The translations under genes were made by a program, and so were the position numbers. Below are positions 1 to 6,076 of a DNA stretch of 6,347 nt, one piece after another. The stretch comes from an uncultured Saprospiraceae bacterium (GTDB lineage: Bacteria > Bacteroidota > Bacteroidia > Chitinophagales > Saprospiraceae). Where the stretch lies: assembly GCA_937930625.1 (NCBI GenBank), contig CALHBW010000328.1, positions 1-6,347 of the forward strand, given 5' to 3'. The notes below the pieces were generated by a model. The model worked only from the letters and a program-made list of their open reading frames with translations. It was not told the DNA's origin and made no database searches. Numbering within the stretch: position 1 is the first letter of the stretch; every line of letters begins with the position of its first letter.

Positions 1-260
1 ATGTTTATATCTGCCGTAAAAGTAGTTGACACTTTTTGAAATGTAAAATATCAAATTTAAAATGTAAAAGTGCTTGTAGTACGTGTACAATACATTTTCG
101 TTTTTTTATTGTTTAAAAAAATAAAAATCAATAAAATAGAAATACCTCGCGTCCACTCGCGTCCTACAACTTTTACATTTTACATTTATTATTTTACATT
201 TTACATTATTTTAATTTGAAGATAAAAGTGTCAACCGCATTTCTAAACATGTAAACATGC
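1..260. repeat. Large imperfect inverted repeat with heptamer-tandem arms
   Basis: The two sides of this region are imperfect reverse complements around an AT-rich centre (about 84-159). Matching blocks are ATGTTTATAT at 1-10 with ATGTTTACAT read on the minus strand near 249-258, GTTGACACTTTT at 25-36 with AAAAGTGTCAAC at 224-235, and TTGTAG at 74-79 with CTACAA at 164-169. The arms contain 7-bp units in register: ATGTAAA, ATATCAA, ATTTAAA, ATGTAAA at 41-68 on the left. On the right are TTTACAT twice, TTATTAT, then TTTACAT twice, at 172-206. The left arm reaches the window edge, so the element may continue outside. It could be a non-autonomous mobile element or a regulatory hairpin; the sequence does not decide. 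Confidence 0.75.
146..164. repeat. Short direct repeat CTCGCGTCC x2
   Basis: CTCGCGTCC occurs at 146-154 and again at 156-164, separated by one A. It is a small GC-rich island inside an otherwise very AT-rich spacer, at the inner edge of the right arm of the large inverted repeat. Its role is unknown. Confidence 0.7.
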
Positions 261-291
261 CTTTATTTTCTATAAAAAAGGGTGTCCAAAA

Positions 292-310
292 TGTCGTAGC
301 AAAAACGACA
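292..310 (+). other. Small leader hairpin upstream of the PDZ protein gene
   Basis: TGTCGT at 292-297 pairs with ACGACA at 305-310 around the loop AGCAAAA. It lies 41 bases before the start codon at 352 and would fall in the 5' untranslated RNA. No clear Bacteroidota promoter (TAnnTTTG type) is seen between 1 and 351. The stem is short and may be chance. Confidence 0.35.
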
Positions 311-351
311 ACACAAAAACACGATAATCGACACCGCAACACTAAGACAAT

Positions 352-2643
352 ATGAAAAATATCACTTTTGGATTTGTATTATCGTTGATGCTCACCACGC
401 TGATGTTTGGTATGAGCCTTTCCTTATTTGCACAAAGCGAAGAACCGCCTACAGTGATTAAAAAAGAAATCAAGATTAAAAAAATCATTGATGAAGACGG
501 TAATGAAACCACCGAAACCATTGAAACAGAAGTCGAAGTCAATGCTTCAGAATGGGAAGAGATGCAAGGCGAGTTTGATATTGACATTGACGAGACGATT
601 GAAAATGGCGTCAAAAAACGCATCATACGCGTACAAGCAGATGGCGAAAATGGTGAATTGCCACAAGAACTTCAAGATGAACTCGAATCGCTTGGTATTG
701 ATATTAATATCATTGAGGATAGCGAAAAACGGACGATTATCATTGATTCGGATGAAGAAGGAGCAAACACAGACGACCACGATATTCGTATTTTTAAGAT
801 GGGGTCGGACGAAGAAATGCCGGAAGATATTCGCAAGATGCTCGAAGAACAAGGTATTGATTTGGAGCAAATGAAAAAAGGCGGACAAGGTATTCGCATG
901 TACAAAACGCAGAATGGTTTTGGCGAAAATGGTGGTATAAATGATTTTTTTCCTAAAGAAAATACAAACATTATCGACCGCGAAACAAAAGTATTTCGCA
1001 TTACAAATATTGATGAATTGGATAATGAAATTATCAATGAAATAGCGGAAATGGGTGTTTCGGAAAGCGAATTGCGCGAGCGTTTTGATGCAGCTGAAAA
1101 TTCAGTTAGAATCTTCAAAGAAGGTCTGCAAGCTGTTGAAGTAGAAGTAGATGCACCGACGGCACAACAGCAAATGTTTTTTATCGGCGAAGATGAAGAA
1201 GTCCTTGAAATCGACCCTGACATGGACTTTGAATGGATAGAAAAGCAAGTAGAATCGGAAGTAGAGCGCAGTATAGAGCGTGTCTCCGACGATAAGCCCT
1301 ATTTAGGCATCACAATGGGAAATATTGGCAATGGCGTGATAATATTGCGTGTGTCAAAAGACTCTCCCGCCGAAAAAGCCGGATTAAAAGAAAATGACAT
1401 CATAACCACATTGAATGGTGTAAAGATTGAAAATACAGAAGCACTCATTGAAGAAATTCAAAAAATGAAAGTTGGCGATGCGCTTCAAATCGCTTACACA
1501 CGCGAGCGCGAAATGTACACGACAAATGCGACTTTAGCCAAGAAAGAAACACCACATTTTAAGCACATTCAAAGAATGGAAATGCCTTCGATGCCTCACA
1601 TGCCACGTATCCCGCGTATAGCGACGGAGCGTGGTCATCTCGGTGTCAATCTCGACCAAGACGCGACTATCCTGAAAGTGACGCCCGAAAGTCCTGCTGC
1701 CGACGCCGGACTCGAAGCCGGAGACCGCATCCTCCAGATTGGCAATATCAAGGTCGAAACTGCTGATGGCGTCATCAAAGCCATGAAGACAGCCTTGCCC
1801 GGCACCAATACTGACGTGACATTTCAACGCGACAATGCCCAACAGACCGTCACTGTAGTACCCACGATGCCACCACATCGCGAGCGCAGAATGAAGCACA
1901 GAAATACCTGCTCACCCGATGACAAAACACGTTGGATAAAGCGAATGGAAGCGGATTGTGAGAAGCGTTGCAGTACGCCGTTTTTGGGCATTTATATGGA
2001 AGAAAAAGACCGCGATTACGATGATTATGATGTGAAAATTACGGGTATTGTACAAAATACAGGCGCGGAAGCTGCCGGAATATTGGAAGGCGATGTTTTA
2101 CTGAAAGTCAATCGTGCATCTATCAGCAATGTACAAGATGTGGTGGATGAAATTTCAAAATACGAGCCGGGCGATAAAGTAAAAGTTCAAGTATTGCGCG
2201 GTGGCAAAAAGAAACGCATCAAAGCCACATTGAGCAATCAAACGCAAGCGGAGATTTTTAGTCCATGCGACTGCGCTACGGGCGCAATTAATGCAGATGC
2301 CATGATGATGCGCGAAATCATTCTCATCAAAGAAAATGCTGCCGATATTCCACAAACAGATATTGATATAAAGAATACATTAAATTTGGATGACATTGAT
2401 TTATTTCCCAATCCGAATAATGGTACATTTACCGTAAGATTTACAACAGAAAGTAAAGTTCCAACTACGATTTCAGTGATTGATGTGAACGGAAAAGAAG
2501 CCTATCGTGAAGTGATTCAGAACTTTAACGGACGTTATGATAATCGTATTGACATCTCAAATCAAGCAAAGGGAACATATTTCCTTAACATCATTCAAGG
2601 TGATACAGTATATACCGAGCAATTGATTTTTGGAAAAGAATAG
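352..2643 (+). CDS. Secreted triple-PDZ protein with acidic repeat region and T9SS type A sorting tail
   Basis: The 763-aa product has a signal peptide (residues 1-27, hydrophobic core then LFA before Q28). An acidic region (about 30-310) carries a motif repeated roughly three times. Three PDZ domains follow at about 316-398, 427-506 and 542-630, each with the (F/L)LG(I/V) carboxylate-binding-loop start and an SPAxxAGL-like or GAExAGI segment. A C-terminal domain at about 683-763 starts with FPNP and ends in KGTYFLNI and EQLIFGKE, as in T9SS type A tails. The expected route is Sec export, then T9SS secretion or surface anchoring. No Ser/His/Asp trypsin-like protease domain is visible, so it is not a standard HtrA or CtpA protease; PDZ domains suggest binding of peptide C-termini. 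Five cysteines (C520, C536, C540, C639, C641) bracket PDZ3. The start was chosen because it gives an intact signal peptide; there is no Shine-Dalgarno sequence. The true ligand is unknown. Confidence 0.93.
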   Translation: MKNITFGFVLSLMLTTLMFGMSLSLFAQSEEPPTVIKKEIKIKKIIDEDGNETTETIETEVEVNASEWEEMQGEFDIDIDETIENGVKKRIIRVQADGENGELPQELQDELESLGIDINIIEDSEKRTIIIDSDEEGANTDDHDIRIFKMGSDEEMPEDIRKMLEEQGIDLEQMKKGGQGIRMYKTQNGFGENGGINDFFPKENTNIIDRETKVFRITNIDELDNEIINEIAEMGVSESELRERFDAAENSVRIFKEGLQAVEVEVDAPTAQQQMFFIGEDEEVLEIDPDMDFEWIEKQVESEVERSIERVSDDKPYLGITMGNIGNGVIILRVSKDSPAEKAGLKENDIITTLNGVKIENTEALIEEIQKMKVGDALQIAYTREREMYTTNATLAKKETPHFKHIQRMEMPSMPHMPRIPRIATERGHLGVNLDQDATILKVTPESPAADAGLEAGDRILQIGNIKVETADGVIKAMKTALPGTNTDVTFQRDNAQQTVTVVPTMPPHRERRMKHRNTCSPDDKTRWIKRMEADCEKRCSTPFLGIYMEEKDRDYDDYDVKITGIVQNTGAEAAGILEGDVLLKVNRASISNVQDVVDEISKYEPGDKVKVQVLRGGKKKRIKATLSNQTQAEIFSPCDCATGAINADAMMMREIILIKENAADIPQTDIDIKNTLNLDDIDLFPNPNNGTFTVRFTTESKVPTTISVIDVNGKEAYREVIQNFNGRYDNRIDISNQAKGTYFLNIIQGDTVYTEQLIFGKE

Positions 2644-2675
2644 ATTTTGTTTTTTCCAAGCACCCATCTCATCCG

Positions 2676-2703
2676 AAGGCTGTCTGCAAAGGCAGCCTTT
2701 TTT
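2676..2703 (+). terminator. Rho-independent terminator of the PDZ protein gene
   Basis: AAGGCTGTC at 2676-2684 pairs with GGCAGCCTT at 2691-2699 (9 bp with one G-T pair) around the loop TGCAAA and is followed by a T run. It begins 32 bases after the stop codon of the PDZ gene, in the right orientation to end that transcript. Confidence 0.85.
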
Positions 2704-2851
2704 ATTGTTTCATTGTTCGATTGTTTCATTGTTCGATTGTTTCATTGTTCGATTGTTTTATTGTTATTATTGTTTTGTTTTTTGCTTCGCAAAAACCATC
2801 GAACCATGAAACAATCGAACCATGAAACCATGAAACAATCGAACCATGAAA
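2704..2851. repeat. Octamer-tandem inverted repeat between convergent genes
   Basis: The left arm (2704-2760) repeats the 16-mer GATTGTTTCATTGTTC about three and a half times, which is two alternating 8-bp units. The right arm (2800-2851) holds near reverse-complement units GAACCATGAAACAATC at 2801-2816 and beyond, with one extra 8-bp unit in the middle copy. The left-arm complement reads GAACAATG where the right arm reads GAACCATG in every copy, so the arms differ systematically at one base per 16. The apex is TTTTTGC-TTC-GCAAAAA near 2779-2795. It lies between the ends of the PDZ gene and lpxD and stops 3 bases short of the lpxD stop codon. It may act as a two-way terminator or RNA 3'-end stabiliser; this is inferred from position. 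Confidence 0.85.
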
Positions 2852-2854
2852 TCA

Positions 2855-3895
2855 TTACTCTCCCTTCTTCAATATGGCGAGTGCTTTTTCCAATTCATGA
2901 ACTTTCTTGGCGAGGTCGGGCAGATTTTTAAAAACGACCTGTGAGCGCATAAAGTCGCTATACTTGAACGCCGGAGAACCATGCCAGGCTGCACCCGGTT
3001 GGGTGAGCGAACGCGAAACGCCGCTTTGTGCCTGTACCTTCGTGCCATCGGCTACGGTGATATGACCCACAAAACCGACTTGTCCGCCGATTAAGCAATT
3101 TTTACCGATTTTGGTACTACCTGCTACGCCTGCCTGTGCTGCGATAGCTGTATTTTCACCCACTTCTACATTATGAGCAATTTGAATGAGATTGTCGAGT
3201 TTTGCGCCGTCTTTGATGTGTGTAGAACCCATCGTAGCGCGGTCAATGACGGTATTCGAGCCGACTTCTACGTACTTGCCCAAGACGACATTACCGATTT
3301 GCGGAATCTTTTTGTACGTGCCATCGCCCTGCGGGGCAAAACCAAAACCATCGCTGCCAATCACCGCATTGGCATGAACAATACACCCGTCGCCAATCAC
3401 ACAATCGCGGTAAATACGCACGCCCGGATGTAGCACGACACCGCGTCCGATAGTGACATTTTTTCCGATAAATACCTGCGGATAAATGACCGTATCGCGA
3501 CCTATTTTCACATCTTCAGAAATATAACTGAAGGCTCCTACCGATACATTATTATCCATTTGCACACTTGAATGAGCAAATGCCTGTGCATCTAAGCCGG
3601 AGGTTTGCGGTACGGGCTGTCCAAATTTTTCTAATAATAAACTCACGCAACTATATACGTCGTCAACGCGAATAAGTGTCGGATTAAGTGGTTTTTCCGG
3701 TTTAAAATCTTTGCTGACCAATAATACAGAGGCTTGCGTGGTATAGGCAAACGAGTGGTACTTCGGATTGGCGAGAAAGCAAATATCGCCTGTTTGGGCT
3801 TCTTCTATACGTGCGGGACGTTGGATAATCGTTTGGGGATTACCTTCTAAGGTACCATTGAGATATAGGCTGATTTCCTGCGCTGTGAGTTGCAT
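2855..3895 (-). CDS. lpxD: UDP-3-O-(3-hydroxyacyl)glucosamine N-acyltransferase LpxD
   Basis: LpxD transfers a 3-hydroxyacyl chain from acyl carrier protein to the 2-amino group of UDP-3-O-acyl-glucosamine, the third step of lipid A synthesis, in the cytoplasm. The 346-aa product is of normal family length. It has an N-terminal uridine-binding domain (about 1-100, with the conserved FLANPKY stretch), a left-handed beta-helix of hexapeptide repeats (about 105-300, such as VIYPQV and VVLHPGV) and a C-terminal helix (about 312-346). The catalytic histidine is H241 in IAHNV, and the family motif GSDGFGFAP is at 180-188. No frameshift or lost key residue is seen. The gene stands alone: it converges with the PDZ gene, and neither lpxC/fabZ nor lpxA, its usual Bacteroidota partners, follows. 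There is no Shine-Dalgarno sequence before the ATG, as at the other genes here. Confidence 0.97.
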   Translation of the reverse strand: MQLTAQEISLYLNGTLEGNPQTIIQRPARIEEAQTGDICFLANPKYHSFAYTTQASVLLVSKDFKPEKPLNPTLIRVDDVYSCVSLLLEKFGQPVPQTSGLDAQAFAHSSVQMDNNVSVGAFSYISEDVKIGRDTVIYPQVFIGKNVTIGRGVVLHPGVRIYRDCVIGDGCIVHANAVIGSDGFGFAPQGDGTYKKIPQIGNVVLGKYVEVGSNTVIDRATMGSTHIKDGAKLDNLIQIAHNVEVGENTAIAAQAGVAGSTKIGKNCLIGGQVGFVGHITVADGTKVQAQSGVSRSLTQPGAAWHGSPAFKYSDFMRSQVVFKNLPDLAKKVHELEKALAILKKGE

Positions 3896-3987
3896 GATTT
3901 AATAGTAATTTGAGTTCGGGTAAAATATTGGTTCTCAATTGTATTCTATGTATCATGTCCTTTTATCTTCAATGATTCAATAAATAG

Positions 3988-4060
3988 ATGACTAAATGAG
4001 TAAATGTTTTTACTTTAAATTTTGTTATTTGTATCTCATTAAATTTACTCATCTACTCAT
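3988..4060. repeat. Octamer inverted repeat upstream of lpxD
   Basis: The left arm 3988-4005 (units ATGACTAA, ATGAGTAA) pairs with the right arm 4043-4060 (ATTTACTC, ATCTACTC units) at 16 of 18 positions around a 37-base AT-rich loop. It lies 92 bases before the lpxD start. The unit ATGAGTAA is the same as in the inverted repeat at 5674-5767, so the two belong to one family. Confidence 0.75.
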
Positions 4061-4311
4061 TAATAACGTGGAACTAAGGACATCGGACAAAGAATACTCA
4101 AACGTTATTAAAATGTTAACGTTTTTTGCACTTATTAAAACTGCATTGTGTGATAGAAAATTGTCCAAAAACAGACATTTTTTAGGCTTATTCCAACTAC
4201 AATTATCAGACCGAAGTTTAGGTTTGATAAAAAGTTAACAATCAATTACCTGTGTATTAAAGACTGTTTGAAATTATTTTTTGATGAATATGAAATGTGT
4301 TTTCATTTCCG
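4061..4311. other. AT-rich spacer with no gene seen
   Basis: No convincing coding region is visible on either strand. The only structure noted is AACGTTA at 4101-4107 with TAACGTT at 4117-4123, a 7-bp AT-rich stem followed by a T run on the plus strand but with no plus-strand gene before it. A minus-strand promoter for lpxD would be expected between this stretch and 3896, but no TAnnTTTG match was found. Confidence 0.5.
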
Positions 4312-4380
4312 AAAAAAATAAAAAACGCGCATGTAGCAAAGGAATCTATTTTGATTTTTCCTATGCTATATGCGCGTTTT
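4312..4380 (-). terminator. Strong rho-independent terminator downstream of the T9SS cargo gene
   Basis: Bases 4322-4344 pair with 4358-4380 in a stem of about 23 bp, with one G-T pair and one A-A mismatch, closed by AAAACGCGCAT against ATGCGCGTTTT and capped by a 13-base loop. Read on the minus strand the stem is followed by TTATTTTTTTC. That places it about 140 bases after the stop codon of the 381-aa gene, where it would separate that transcript from lpxD. On the plus strand the T run is short. Confidence 0.85.
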
Positions 4381-4409
4381 CGCAAAAATGGATTCACAAT
4401 CCAACATAT

Positions 4410-4525
4410 CACAAACTTATGGTCCTTTAGATGTAATGCTAATTCATGGCAACTTGTCTTGCATTTTCAAAATGCAAGGCAAGTTTGAGCATTACATTTA
4501 TAGCACTACCCACAAACTTATGGTC
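4410..4525. repeat. 15-bp direct repeat bounding a palindromic element
   Basis: CACAAACTTATGGTC occurs at 4410-4424 and 4511-4525. The second copy includes the stop codon and last codons (RP-stop) of the 381-aa gene. Between the copies lies a near-perfect palindrome. The outer stem pairs 4425-4440 with 4488-4503 and includes the perfect 10 bp ATGTAATGCT/AGCATTACAT. The inner stem is 4451-4467 with 4469-4485 (AACTTGTCTTGCATTTT against its complement, one G-T pair). The pattern suggests insertion of a small hairpin element with duplication of 15 bp of target, or slippage on a hairpin. No transposase gene is present. Confidence 0.75.
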
Positions 4526-5663
4526 TGATAATAACCAAACGTTTTGTAATCAACATATTACCCGTCGAATCACTGATATTGTACAAGTAAGTACCGCGAC
4601 TCAAATCAGATACATCCAATCGGAAACTACTATCGCCCGTAATGTCAATCGCTTGCCGTTTGACGATGCCCCCCAGCATATTATACACATTGATGTGATA
4701 CTCGCCGACTTCAAAACCACTTGTCGTGATACTTACGTCATTGACGGCGGGATTAGGAAAGGCAGTGATATCAACTTGTGGCGTGTCGGGCGTTTCCACA
4801 TCTACGACACTTGAAGGGATTTTAAAGCGAATCGCTTGTGCCGGACTATTGGCAGCGTGTGGTCCGTCATTATCTATTTCAAACTCAATAATCGGTTCTT
4901 TGACCATATCATTGAGAAACATAATCGTCCGAATGGTATCAGCACCAAAGCCTTCCAAGCCCAATGCCTCCAAATCTTGCCAACCCAAGAACGGCAACTC
5001 TGCCATGCCGTTGGTTTGGCGATACTCGGTGCGTACCACGCGCAGCACATCCCAAGTGCCATAAGGCGTCGTGAATGTACCCCAGCCATCAGCCACATAA
5101 TCCACCGTAGCAGCCACATCCAAGATAGCAGAATTGACCACGGTAGTAATACCCGCAACGGTCACTTCCAAATTAGCATTGATAAGTTCCTCATGAAAAG
5201 CATAGGTGTCCATATACGTATCGCCGTAAGTCATCCCCGAAGGCAACACCGTATAACTTGGGTCAAATGCCACAGACAGTTCCAAATTCTCCACAATATC
5301 AATCGGCGAACCGTAATAACCTAAAAGTGTCAAACCGTCCGCATCATGCTTATAATAACCTTCACCGCCGAAAAACGGACCAATCATATCTGCATCCGGG
5401 AAACTATCTGTAACCGTACCTTCCGATACATCTTTATAATCCCTGACCTGCATTTTTTCTATCTGAATCAGGTTAAATTCCCAATTTTTATTTTCGCCTG
5501 TTTCAAGTCCATAATCAGGATTGTCGTACCAAAACTCGGTAGAATCAATACCGATATACAGTTTGTCGCCGACTTGCGGGATATGCCCCGTTCCCAGCGT
5601 GATTTGTGCCTGCATCGCAAAGCTCAAACCTACATATAATCCAAGTAGTAGTAGTTTTTTCAT
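4518..5663 (-). CDS. Secreted protein of unknown function with T9SS type A sorting tail
   Basis: The 381-aa product begins with a clear signal peptide (MKKLLLLGLYVGLSFAMQA, cleavage likely after A19). It ends with a T9SS type A domain at about 297-381: AFPNP at 301-305, VYNMLGG at 326-332, and LSRGTYLYNI followed by KRLVIIRP at the end. The middle part (about 21-290) looks beta-rich, with many aromatic and acidic residues. It includes DGWGTFTTPYGTWDVLRVVR at 192-211, a pattern I recall from other Bacteroidota secreted proteins of unknown role. No catalytic motif is recognised. The protein should cross the inner membrane by Sec and leave through T9SS. The start gives the full signal peptide and lies 10 bases from an octamer inverted repeat; there is no Shine-Dalgarno sequence. 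It is probably a single-gene transcript ended by the hairpin at 4312-4380. Confidence 0.93.
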   Translation of the reverse strand: MKKLLLLGLYVGLSFAMQAQITLGTGHIPQVGDKLYIGIDSTEFWYDNPDYGLETGENKNWEFNLIQIEKMQVRDYKDVSEGTVTDSFPDADMIGPFFGGEGYYKHDADGLTLLGYYGSPIDIVENLELSVAFDPSYTVLPSGMTYGDTYMDTYAFHEELINANLEVTVAGITTVVNSAILDVAATVDYVADGWGTFTTPYGTWDVLRVVRTEYRQTNGMAELPFLGWQDLEALGLEGFGADTIRTIMFLNDMVKEPIIEFEIDNDGPHAANSPAQAIRFKIPSSVVDVETPDTPQVDITAFPNPAVNDVSITTSGFEVGEYHINVYNMLGGIVKRQAIDITGDSSFRLDVSDLSRGTYLYNISDSTGNMLITKRLVIIRP

Positions 5664-5673
5664 ATTGAAAAAT

Positions 5674-5767
5674 AAATGAGTAAATGATTAGATGAGTAAA
5701 TGAATAAATGTTGAAAATACGCAGTAAAAACATTTACTCATTTCATCATTTACTCATCTACTCATTT
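5674..5767. repeat. 39-bp octamer-tandem inverted repeat at the 5' end of the T9SS cargo gene
   Basis: Two arms of exactly 39 bp (5674-5712 and 5729-5767) are reverse complements at 33 of 39 positions around a 16-base loop. Both arms run in 8-bp register: ATGAGTAA, ATGATTAG, ATGAGTAA, ATGAATAA, ATGTT on the left. The right arm read on the same strand gives ATGAGTAG, ATGAGTAA, ATGATGAA, ATGAGTAA, ATGTT. Mismatches fall at the variable positions inside the units. The element ends 10 bases before the start codon of the minus-strand gene, so it would be in its leader RNA or promoter region. Confidence 0.85.
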
Positions 5768-5770
5768 AAG

Positions 5771-6076
5771 ATTGGTCAATTATAGTGCCATCTGCTTTTA
5801 ATTTCTTGTTAATGGGGTCATTTTTTTATGACTTCAAATGTAATGGATTAGGTAAGATTTATTGGGTTAAATTAATGAATGTCAACATGAAAACATATGT
5901 TAAATTTTTGAAAATGTGTTTGAGAATTTTGGAAAAAAAAAAAAACGACATATCTTGCAGCTGAAACAAAATAAAACAAAACAAAATTTGACACAAAAAA
6001 CGGTTTGACCCATATTCAAGCACCTTTATAAAAGACGGTCTTACCAAATATTTTTCGATTATATCAACATTCAAAA
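5771..6076. other. AT-rich spacer with no gene seen
   Basis: No supported coding region is present. Items noted are a run of 13 A at 5933-5945, a perfect palindrome AACATATGTT at 5892-5901, AAAAC/AAAAT pentamer-like repetition near 5965-5986 and two TTTGAC copies at 5987-5992 and 6004-6009. CAAATGTA at 5835-5842 reads TACATTTG on the minus strand, a match to the Bacteroidota -7 box TAnnTTTG, but no TTG box lies at the proper distance. A promoter for the 381-aa gene there is only a weak possibility. Confidence 0.4.

Noticed and set aside
26..31. TTGACA resembling a sigma-70 -35 box
   Set aside because: It is part of a block repeated in inverted orientation at 224-235, has no proper -10 partner, and the Bacteroidota consensus is different (TAnnTTTG at -7).
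672..1223. 183-residue open frame on the minus strand, rich in Ser and Ile
   Set aside because: It lies fully inside the PDZ protein gene, and its low-complexity composition is what the complement of the Glu/Asp-rich coding sequence produces.
352..2643. HtrA/DegP-type protease
   Set aside because: No trypsin-like domain or GNSGG-type active-site motif is present before the PDZ domains, and the N-terminal half is acidic repeat sequence.
2704..2851. CRISPR-like array
   Set aside because: The repeats are 8 or 16 bp and directly tandem with no unique spacers, and the two halves are in opposite orientation.
2647..2931. 94-residue open frame on the plus strand
   Set aside because: It is translation of the octamer repeat array and then runs antisense into the end of lpxD.
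4101..4127. Hairpin AACGTTA/TAACGTT plus T run as a plus-strand terminator
   Set aside because: There is no plus-strand gene upstream, and a 7-bp AT-rich stem is weak.
3996..4238. 80-residue open frame on the plus strand
   Set aside because: It starts inside the octamer inverted repeat, has no signal, domain or codon pattern of a real gene, and runs through AT-rich spacer.
6005..6032. TTGACC followed after 16 bases by TATAAA, like a classical promoter
   Set aside because: The match is to the E. coli type consensus, which Bacteroidota primary sigma factors do not favour, and AT-rich DNA gives such matches by chance. The lipoprotein start lies over 200 bases away.
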